Assembly (NCBI GenBank): GCA_964019335.1
Contig: OZ025652.1
Location: 62,001-126,000 of the forward strand
DNA from: Diplonema japonicum
Taxonomy: Eukaryota; Euglenozoa; Diplonemea; Diplonemida; Diplonemidae
Reading direction: 5' to 3'
Length of the DNA stretch: 64,000 bases
A model generated the notes under the pieces. The model had not been told where the DNA came from, ran no database searches, and saw only the letters and a program-made list of their open reading frames with translations. Both the position numbers and the translations under genes were made by a program. This document shows, piece after piece, positions 56,891-64,000 of the stretch (positions are counted from its first letter, which is position 1; each line of letters begins with the position of its first letter).

Positions 56891-58135
56891 TCACTCGCTG
56901 GTGCTGCTTGTGCAGGACGTATAGCTAGAGTCCGTCGATGAGGACTCCGACGACGACGTGCTGACGGTCGACTCGGAGTCGGAGGACGAAGGGCTGTATG
57001 TCCACTGCTTCTCATCCCACACTTTACCAGTGTTGGTGTTTGCTGTTTCAAACTTTCGCATTGCCTTTTTCAGTGCTTTCCCGCGGTGCCTAGACCTCTT
57101 GCGAGACCTTCGTACCTCGTTTGCCTTTAGGGCAGCTTCCATGTCGTGCCCATCAGTTTCGTTTAGTATCTTCGCACGCTGAGCGTAAGGGAGCGCCTTT
57201 CGCTCCATCGTTCGCATCCAACGCATCGACATGCACGGCCTCTCCACACGCGAGGCACGCCAGACAGCGTCGAAGTTACTCCTGCCGCAGTAGTTCTGCG
57301 TCACGGCCACTGTGTCGGTGATGTTCATCACGACGTGCCACCAATTGCCCGGTACGAAGATAGTCTCGCCCTCTTCCTGAATGACCTCCACGACCTCGAT
57401 GCCCTGAGACCGCATCCTTGGGATGAGATCCACGAAGAAGTTGATAGCCTCATCGTCGTCGCCCGCCTTCATCACTGTCCGGCCCTTCGCCACCTTACGG
57501 GGGATATGAGGGGGCAAGAAAGCCCATTTTTTCCTGCCCACCAACAAGGTGTTCCATGCCGAGGTGCTCAATGGATCGATGTGCATGCATGTACCAGACC
57601 GCTTGGGGCCAGCAAGGAACCATCTGTAGGGCGGCCTGTTGTCAATGTGCTGCATGAGATCATCAGGGAAGTACTTAGGGACGGAGAAACTGCTGAGAAG
57701 GTCGCTTTTTGAGCTCTTGTCGCCAAGGGAGTAGTCGAAGACGTACAGTGGCGAGTCGTCCTCTTGGTTACGTACGTACGTCATGTAATCGTCCATAGTG
57801 AGCCTGAGGGTGCGCCCGTAGTCATCCTTACCTACCTTCCATTTCACGGTACCCCATGACTTTGCTATCCCCTCGAATGTCCAGTCTCGTGGCTTCCAGT
57901 CATTCACAACTCCCTTTATTATAGCTACCTGACCCATTCTTTCCATCTCTGCGAACTCTTCTATAGTCGCGGTACTCTCGAATCTCATCACAGACCCCCA
58001 CTGCCTGGCGCACGCCTCTTCGAACTCCTTCGCACGCTTGGTGGCAAACCCAAACTTCGCCCAGTCGCGCAGTTTGATGTCCGACCTCTCCTTCTTCTTC
58101 ACATTGTTCACAATTGCCTGCAGTTCCCCGTCCAT
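56891..58135 (-). CDS. JMJD6: JmjC-domain oxygenase, JMJD6-like
   Basis: Iron- and 2-oxoglutarate-dependent dioxygenase; JMJD6 hydroxylates lysines of splicing factors and has been proposed to demethylate arginines. Single exon, 414 aa (human JMJD6 is 403). Iron ligands are H185 and D187 in MHIDPLSTSAWN and H267 in VPGNWWHVVMN; K202 in GRKKW is placed to bind 2-oxoglutarate. The N-terminal helix (ELRDWAKF-like, here LRDWAKFGF) and the YVFDYSL segment also match the family. Past the core are basic nuclear-localisation-like stretches (RRSRKRSRHRGKALKKAMRK) and a Ser/Thr-rich acidic tail of about 40 residues, like the poly-Ser region of animal JMJD6. A nuclear splicing-related role fits an organism with many introns. 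Start follows TTTTTTACCGACAG. Confidence 0.92.
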   Translation of the reverse strand: MDGELQAIVNNVKKKERSDIKLRDWAKFGFATKRAKEFEEACARQWGSVMRFESTATIEEFAEMERMGQVAIIKGVVNDWKPRDWTFEGIAKSWGTVKWKVGKDDYGRTLRLTMDDYMTYVRNQEDDSPLYVFDYSLGDKSSKSDLLSSFSVPKYFPDDLMQHIDNRPPYRWFLAGPKRSGTCMHIDPLSTSAWNTLLVGRKKWAFLPPHIPRKVAKGRTVMKAGDDDEAINFFVDLIPRMRSQGIEVVEVIQEEGETIFVPGNWWHVVMNITDTVAVTQNYCGRSNFDAVWRASRVERPCMSMRWMRTMERKALPYAQRAKILNETDGHDMEAALKANEVRRSRKRSRHRGKALKKAMRKFETANTNTGKVWDEKQWTYSPSSSDSESTVSTSSSESSSTDSSYTSCTSSTSE

Positions 58136-58361
58136 GATGGAGCACTGCGATGCTTATACTACAACCTGTCGGTAAAAAAGAACAAAACAAAAAACAAGAA
58201 AGAGGTTCATCCAGCGACATCACAACACGTTGCGATCTGCTATACAAAAGTCGGAGGATACATGGGAACGGGAGAGATGGAGAAGAGAGAGGGATGTATA
58301 GGAGGATAAGGGGGATATCTATTACATTCTTATTTTTCTAAAATGACGCAAGTTGCGTACT

Positions 58362-61300
58362 TTACAACAATCTATTATTAGGGCTAGTGATGTCTTCGTT
58401 TAGGAGGCGCGTTGCATCCTCTCGGACCTGTGATGGTGTGCGTGGCGGAATTACGGCATACCTTCTTGATGGTGGCCTCTTCTTCTTCGATGTTGGTTAT
58501 CATCTGCCTTTTGAAGGAGTTCATGCTTCGCACCTTCAGGTTAGTTGCTTTGTCGCACTGCGACTGTGTGATGATGTCCATTTCGTTGGCGTTTTCGTTA
58601 AACATTTTGTTGATCTTGTCCAGGCCTCGGGCGGTGAGCTCCCGTTCCAGCTCTTCGATGGTGGAGCTCTGCTCCTGGACCTTCTCGCGCAACAGGCGAT
58701 TCAAGACGACAAGCTCATTCTCAATTGGGTTGTTGCATTTCGCGTTCAAGTCTTCCTTCAATTTCTTAACTTCTGCAACACTCGCTCTGTATTGGCCTTC
58801 TTTCTCCGTGACCTTGCTTGTAAGATTTGCGATTAGTTCCTGGTCGGCTGCTGCTTGCTTAGACGTCTTCGCCTGCTGGCTCACCATTCTTGCAAGCTGC
58901 TGATCAGCCTCCTGATGTTTCTCTTGCAGCACCACGACACGCTCTCTCAACGTCAGCCTCTCCTCCCCCAGGATGCTCATTTGTTGCTTCATGACGTTGT
59001 TTACATGCTTCTCCTGCTCGATCTCCTCATGAATGGCGGCCCTGTCCTCCTTATGAGAACTTGATGCTTCACCCAGTTCCCTCTCCAAGTTTTCGATGTG
59101 TTGCTTCAGTCTCTTCGCTTCCGACTCTTTGAAGAGCAGTTCTGCAGCGGTCACCTCAATCTCTTTGTTCCCGAGCTCCACTTTGTCCGCTTCCATTTTG
59201 ATCAGCCTGTCCTTGGCCTCGAGCTCCTCCTTCAGTGTCGTCACCGTTTTCTGCAACTCAACCAGCTTTCCAACAGTCTTGTTGTGTTCAACGACCATAT
59301 CCCTGTGTGCCTTTTCGATCATCGTGCTCTGTTTGGCGCTGTTCTCGGCACCCTCGAGCTTCTTCCGCAAGGTTTCGTTTTCATTGTTCTTCTGGAGGAT
59401 TTGTTCCGCTTGGGTAGCCTGCAGGTCGGATGCTTCCCTGCGTTCCCTGTCGCCCTTGTCGTCCCGCTTCGCCTGTTCTTCTCGCAAAGCGGTCACCTCT
59501 TTGGCATGTGAAGTTAGCTCCAGCATCACATTCTGCACTCGCGTGCTACTGATTTTCAACTGCTTATCTTTTTCAGACAGTTGCTTCTTGTACCTCTCAA
59601 GCTGCTCTTTCAGGCTGTTGTTCGCGGCCTCTAGGTCATGCTTCACCTTTTTGACTGCTGCCTCCGAAGATGCCGTGTTCTTCTGCGATTCGCGCATTGT
59701 TTCGATTTCGGTTTTGTACTTCTCGCTATCGGTCTTCACCTGTTCCTGAAGCTCAGTAATCTGTACTGTGAGGTCCTTGTTCTCCTTGTCCACTCTCTCC
59801 TTCTCTTCTTCTTGGTCCCTTGCTATCTTCCGCAGTACGTTAATACGGTGTGACTTCTCCTTCGCGCTTGTCTTCCCTTCGCTGTCCTGTTTGCGCTCTG
59901 CACGTAAGCGCTGCAACTGTTCGAACAACAGGTCCCTCTCGCTGACCACTCTGTCCTGGTCTTCAAACAAACGCTTCACCTCGCCCTCCTTTGACTCGAT
60001 CTCCTCCTGCAGCTCTCCGATGCGTGTCTGCTCGCTCTTCAATTGTTGTTCTAGTTCCTGTGTTTCCTGAACGAAGTTATGTTGTTCGACCTCCACCTGC
60101 TGCTCAAGTCTCTTGATTTGCTTCTCCAACCTCCTGCACTTCGAGCGCTCCTCCTTCAGCAGCCTTGCCGACCTGTCGTCCTCCTCCTTCGACTTCCCCT
60201 TCCCAAGTTTTGCCTCCAACGCAGCAACTCTAGTGCGCAGGGCCTCCGCCTCCATCTCCGCTTGAAAGCACCTTTCTTCAAGAGTTTCAATATTGCGGGA
60301 CTCCTGCTTCTCAAAGTTCCTTAGCTTCGTCTGCAGGCCGTGGATCTTGGCGCGAAGCTCAAGAGTAAGCTTGCCAGACTGCTCTTCCTTGTTCACGGTG
60401 GCAACATTGATGATGCTGCGAGCCTTGCTGCTGTACCTCAGCGTTGAGATAGTCTCGTTGTAGTTCACCGCTGATGGGGAAATAGTAGCCACCATGAAGG
60501 TCTTGCTATTGCCGCCCAAGGAGTCGGACAAGAGCCACGTAAGAGCAGACTCTCTGTACGGTGGGAGCATGTTCTTGTTTTTGTCCCTTCGCTCGACCAG
60601 GCAGTCGATGACACGCCCTAATGTTGTAAGAGAAAGGTTGATCTTCTTCGCCTCTTCGAACCTGTCGCCCTGCACACCGCTCATGGACACACGCTCGCTG
60701 CCGGCCAGATCCACAAGGTTCACCTTGCAAGCCCGCGACTTCGTTTGTATGGTGTCATCGATCATCTCGCCGATCATCTCAAGACGCGTGACGGTAAGTG
60801 TGAAGATGGCGTGGCTGCGGCTGCTGGTGTCGTTGAGGTTGGTCTTTGCTGTGCTTCGTTCTTGGTCGCCCTTTTTGATGAGGCTGTAGATCCCAGCCAC
60901 ATCGTTAACCTGATGGGAAGAGAGGCCATCCACGTAGGGGCCTTGCTGCGGATGCTGCCTGACCTTCAACTGCGCACCTGTCCTTGACAGCAGATCTTTG
61001 ACCTTCTCGTTGTAGATCTCGTGGTACGACGCATCGACCTTGAAGGACAGAGTCGACTGCTCGGCCTGCTCGTTCTTGATGCGGTAGAACATCTCGTAGC
61101 AGAACCTGGGGATGACACCGCGTTTCATCGGGCATTGTATATCGCCCATCATGGTGTACGTCTTCCCACTGCCGGTCTGCCCGTAGGCAAAGAGACAGGT
61201 GTTGTAGCCCTGCCACATGCTTTCCACGACACGGGGGCCTATGTAGTTGTAGATTGCATCCTGAGAGGAGAAGGGTGCTGGCTTGCCTGGAGCGTTGTTG

Positions 61301-61503
61301 CTTTCGCTGGGAAGGCTCCAGAAGCACTTGTCGTACCCGAAGGAGTCTCGCACCTTGTAGTCGTTGTTGGGGTCCAGAATCGTTGTTGCTGTGTCCGTCA
61401 TTTGCACAATGGACTTTCCATGGCTGGCGTCGCCCTCCCTTGCGTTGAAAGGCCTCACTCTCACCAGCACCTGCACCCCAGCCGCCGTCTTGTCCCGCTC
61501 CAT
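58362..61503 (-). CDS. Kinesin with N-terminal motor and long coiled coil
   Basis: Plus-end-directed-type microtubule motor. Two exons, 61503-58462 and 58427-58362 (34-nt phase-0 intron), give 1,035 aa. The motor domain is residues about 8-360: P-loop AYGQTGSGKTYT at 106-117, switch I NDTSSRSHAIF, switch II NLVDLAGSERV, and LPPYRESALTWLLSDSLGGN followed by ISPSAVNYNETISTLRYSSKA. These resemble kinesin-3 group motors, but no FHA or PH domain is present; everything after residue 360 is heptad-rich coiled coil to about 1,000. The C-terminus after splicing is KKVREDATRLLNEDITSP. The start at 61503 (MERDKTAAG) follows CTCAAAACAG at 61510; the ATG at 61626 would translate a Phe/Leu/Ser-rich pyrimidine tract. 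Possibly intraflagellar or cytoskeletal transport. Confidence 0.9.
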
Positions 61504-61982
61504 CTTTACCTGTTTTGAGAATATTAAAGATGCGCCGATTAAAGAAAAGGGAAAAGAAAGTGGACAAAGAAGAAAAGTGGACAAAAAGGGATACGGGAGA
61601 AGAGAATGGAAGGAAAAGTGCAACAAAATAAAAATAGAGAGGGGAGATATATTTAAAGAAAAAAGAAAGAGAGAAAAAAAAAACGAGGAGAAAAAAAAAA
61701 TCTTCCATTGTTACCTGTGAATTGCTTCACGTTTACTTTTTTTGTTGTATTTTTTATTTATTTTTCCCAAAAGGGGGGCGAAAGGTGCTAAAGGGTAGCA
61801 CGCTCAAGGCAGGTCAACCGCACCTTCGATACGAGATCACAGGAGGGGTTGGTCTGCTTTAAGGGTCGCATGGGTTTTACACAAAAAAAAAAAGAAAGCC
61901 AAGAAAAGAAAATAATAGAAACAGTGCCGTTGTTGTTTAAAAGGCAGCTTCTTACCTTGTTATTTTTTTCTTTTTTGCATTC
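61504..61982. other. Spacer between calflagin and kinesin genes
   Basis: About 480 bp. The sense strand is pyrimidine-rich near the kinesin start; 61740-61960 has short A/T runs and should contain the calflagin 3' UTR. No gene seen. Confidence 0.5.
61510..61560 (-). promoter_or_regulatory. Predicted trans-splice acceptor of the kinesin gene
   Basis: A long C/T-rich stretch on the sense strand, from about 61620 down to 61530, ends in CTCAAAACAG at 61510, 6 nt before the ATG at 61503. Translated from an upstream ATG it gives a false hydrophobic leader, so this site decides the start. Role inferred. Confidence 0.45.
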
Positions 61983-62611
61983 TTAGTCATCATCGTCCTC
62001 AAGGTCGAGACCCTTCTTCAAGGCCCAGTCGACGAACTCGTTGAAGAGCACCTGGCCACCGCCGTTCTTGTCAATCTGCTTGAAGGTGGCTGAGGGGTCT
62101 TCGATCTTCACACCCCACTTCTCGATGAGCGGGGTGGCCTGCGTGAACTCCTTCTCGTCCACCCTGCGGTCGTCACCAGTGTCGATCATCTCGAACATCT
62201 GCCACAGCTCAAACATCTGGCGAAGCGACACCTGTTGGGGGAGGAGATGGGGATGGGGATCGGGATGGGGGTTTCGTTTTTTGTAAAAAGAACACAACAC
62301 ACCATCAGAAGACGGAACTCAGATCTCGTGACATAATCGTCAGAGTGCGGGGTGTGCGAGGGGGCCGTGTCCTTCACAGCGTTGAAGGCACGCAGCATGG
62401 CAGGCTTGCAGTCGAACAAGTCGTCCGCCTTCAGCACGTCCCTCACACCCTTGTCAACCTCAGCGAGACTCAGGTACCCGTTGCCGTTCATGTCCATCCC
62501 GTTGAAGATCTGGCGACGCTTCTGCTTGTCCTTCGCAGACCTGCTGGATGGCAGCTTCGCACTGAGCTCAGCCCAGTCGATCTTCCTGTCTCCGCCACGA
62601 AGAGTAGACAT
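61983..62611 (-). CDS. Flagellar calcium-binding protein (calflagin family), four-EF-hand type
   Basis: Small EF-hand calcium sensor of the kinetoplastid calflagin/FCaBP family, normally at the flagellar membrane. Two exons, 62611-62303 and 62231-61983, with the only long intron resolved here (71 nt), give 185 aa. Calcium loops with good ligands: D40-E51 (DMNGNGYLSLAE), D120-E131 (DTGDDRRVDEKE) and D157-E168 (DKNGGGQVLFNE). The fourth site, around residues 78-99, is degenerate. Family-specific segments include EFRLLM before the splice, then QMFEMID, PLIEKWGVKIEDPSATFKQI and the acidic end. Unlike trypanosome calflagins, the N-terminus is MSTLRG rather than MGxC, so the usual myristoylation and palmitoylation signal is missing. 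The start lies 10 nt after GTCAACAG at 62622, at the end of a strong pyrimidine tract. Confidence 0.9.
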
Positions 62612-62621
62612 CTTAACCCTA

Positions 62622-62660
62622 CTGTTGACTACGTGTGGGAAGCAAGGGAAAGAAAAAAGT
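62622..62660 (-). promoter_or_regulatory. Predicted trans-splice acceptor of the calflagin gene
   Basis: Sense-strand CTTTTTTCTTTCCCTTGCTT is followed by CCCACACGTAGTCAACAG, ending at 62622, 10 nt before the ATG at 62611. It is a typical pyrimidine tract plus AG arrangement. Role inferred. Confidence 0.5.
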
Positions 62661-62839
62661 AAGAGGGGGGAAGAAATGGGGTGGGAGCACAGAATAAACA
62701 CGTCTGGTAAACAACCCCGACAGTGAATGCGAGGAGATGGAGAGAGGAGGGAAAGGGAGGGGAGTAGCACAGGGTTGCCCTTATCCAGCGAGACAGCATG
62801 GAGCGTCGCAAAAAAAAAAAAAAAAAAAAAAAGAAGAAT

Positions 62840-63245
62840 GACTTTGGTTGCTTCATAAACCGCCTGGCGTACGAGCAACTTCTTTTCCGCGCTACCCTTC
62901 TGTGCTGAAGGATGCATGGCTGCGGGAGGGTGGACAGCGTTCTGGTAGGTTGTTGTGCTCTGTAGTCGGGCACGAAGGGGTCGGACCACTCTTTTCTCTG
63001 TGCAGTCGGTACTGCGCATTGTCTTTCCAGAATTTCGCACGTTCTGCTGGATGCGAATTTCGGCCTTCCGGTGTACCCCTTCAGTCGCTTGGGTGCACCT
63101 ATCGATCGTAATGCCACGGATTCAGTTATTTCCTTGGGCATGAACGGCTTTGGTGCGTGTGCCTCGGCTGCGCCCATCAGTCTTTCAATTATTTTTGCCA
63201 ATCGGTTGGCCCTCTCGGTGATGTCGTTCTGCCTGCCCAAAACGT
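62840..63245 (-). CDS. Unassigned coding block, boundaries unresolved
   Basis: The composition of this 400-bp island differs from the homopolymers around it. One minus-strand frame reads ITERANRLAKIIERLMGAAE, then ESVALRSIGAPKRLKGYTG and RKEWSDPFVPDYR; a second frame downstream reads HPPAAMHPSAQKGSAEKKLL. A 32-nt candidate intron (donor GTGCCC, acceptor ACCAG, about 62985-62954) would join the two, but the donor is weak. No stop occurs before the A/T run at 62810-62833, so a homopolymer length error may hide it. A 45-nt poly-T tract on the sense strand lies just upstream. Could be the last exons of a gene, a small gene starting at the Met of MGAAEAHAP, or a pseudogene. No family recognised. 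Confidence 0.35.
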
Positions 63246-63260
63246 ACACCCCACTCGTCG

Positions 63261-63306
<46 letters not shown>

Positions 63307-64000
63307 AAGAGAACAAAGCTGACTCATGTTGAAGGGCAGTAACTGTACAATTTCTACTTTTTCTGATTTTTTGCTGCTAATTTTACGGGGGGGGGGGGGG
63401 ATGTTTATTATTCACTGTTCTGAATTTACTTCACAGGGGGTCTCACTTTCTGAAATCATATGTTGAGTTAAAGGAGGCTTAGTACCCCCTTGTCCTCATA
63501 TACCATTTCCTACTGCTTCGTGGCACAATGGCCAGTATGCATATGAAACAGAAACTTCTCTCTCTCTGTAAAAAGCCCAGTGAAGAGTGGTGAAGTTATT
63601 TTAGATAGTTGTGCAAAACGACATCTAGGGGGGTGGACTCTGCCAATCTATTCTCTTTTTCTTTTTTTCTTCAACACGATCGGTACATCACACAGCAACC
63701 TGCGGAATCGCTCAAAAAGATGTCAACGGATCTACCAAAAAAAAAAAAAAAAAGAGAAAAAGAAAACTAAAGAAGAAAAAAAAAGAATGGTGAGAACGTA
63801 AGAGGGTGGAGTAAGATCAACATGTATAGATGACTGGTGCCTTGAGGTCACGTCTTAAACTTGGGTTATGTTCGGTCATGTTACGCTGCACAACTCTAAA
63901 ACCCGTCTTTTTTTTTTTTTCCTTTTTTCATTTTTTGTCTGACAGGTTCTAGAGATATGGAGCGTACTGATTCTGCGATTCTTGCATTGCCGTTACTTAT
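63246..64000. other. Right-edge region without a supported gene
   Basis: Starts with A45 at 63261-63305 and has further homopolymers at 63388-63400, 63737-63752 and 63910-63920. Moderately complex sequence at 63310-63660 and 63800-64000 shows no convincing reading frame on either strand. It may be a 3' UTR or spacer of a gene beyond the window. Confidence 0.5.
63261..63305. repeat. Poly-A tract of 45
   Basis: An uninterrupted run of 45 A on the plus strand (poly-T on the sense strand), directly upstream of the unassigned coding block. It could act as an extreme polypyrimidine tract for trans-splicing, or be unrelated. Confidence 0.9.

Noticed and set aside
61504-61626. N-terminal extension of the kinesin from the ATG at 61626
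   Set aside because: It translates a pyrimidine tract preceding a CAG acceptor; kinesin motors normally begin close to MERDK...VQVLVRVRP.
63340-64000. tRNA or small RNA gene at the right edge
   Set aside because: No cloverleaf-compatible arms or box A/B-like motifs could be put together from the sequence.

Overview
The window looks like nuclear DNA of a flagellated protist, most plausibly a euglenozoan and perhaps a diplonemid-like one. The evidence is indirect. All 24 confident genes over about 62 kb lie on the minus strand, usually with short spacers (under 100 bp in several cases). Most starts are preceded on the sense strand by a pyrimidine-rich stretch and an AG close upstream of the ATG, as expected for spliced-leader trans-splicing. 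The gene set includes a calflagin-type flagellar calcium-binding protein, an axonemal dynein p28 light chain and mitochondrial ribosomal proteins. Unlike kinetoplastids, the genes carry many cis introns. I resolved 36; 35 of them are only 31-44 nt, typically with a GTATG donor and a YAG or AAG acceptor, and one is 71 nt. Species-level assignment is not possible from this sequence alone.

Transcription runs right to left, so the layout is given from high to low coordinate. 63.3-62.8 kb: an unassigned coding block that I could not close. 62.6-53.8 kb: calflagin, a coiled-coil kinesin, a JMJD6-type JmjC oxygenase and a MOV10/SDE3-type SF1 RNA helicase. 53.8-49.4 kb: a gene-poor stretch with homopolymers, a 721-bp element with terminal inverted repeats and fragments of further dispersed repeats. 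49.4-46.2 kb: a TPR/LRR protein and a modular His/Gly/Lys-rich protein. 46.2-40.0 kb: two paralogous short zinc-finger genes separated by 4 kb of extreme low-complexity DNA that contains a degenerate LSU rRNA fragment on the plus strand. 39.9-37.0 kb: a His-Gly-rich protein with a triplicated module and a DHHC palmitoyltransferase.

36.9-18.1 kb: one giant gene. Joining nine exons gives an uninterrupted 6,184-residue type I membrane protein: signal peptide, about 920 residues of sushi-like Cys-rich repeats, 16 Calx-beta-type repeats, about 60 six-cysteine EGF-like modules, one transmembrane helix and a short cytoplasmic tail. 17.9-11.9 kb: a metacaspase, a protein with RRMs and several zinc fingers, and a second surface protein with two C-type lectin domains. 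11.8-0 kb: a dense run of small genes (CSN7, a 140-residue unknown, mL38, p28, a DHHC enzyme, uS5m, the proteasome chaperone PSMG4, a PPR protein and a cyclic-nucleotide-gated-type channel). The window ends inside a protein with tandem CUE-like domains, a coiled coil and an FH1-like proline-rich region.

The genes do not form a pathway. They look like a euglenozoan-style co-transcribed array of unrelated housekeeping, mitochondrial, flagellar and surface genes. The most unusual features are the giant protein with introns recurring at the same spot in its modules, the uniformly tiny introns, and the domain combinations of the CUE/FH1 protein, the lectin protein and the His-Gly protein. Boundaries were derived by reading donors, acceptors and frame; no transcript or database evidence was available.
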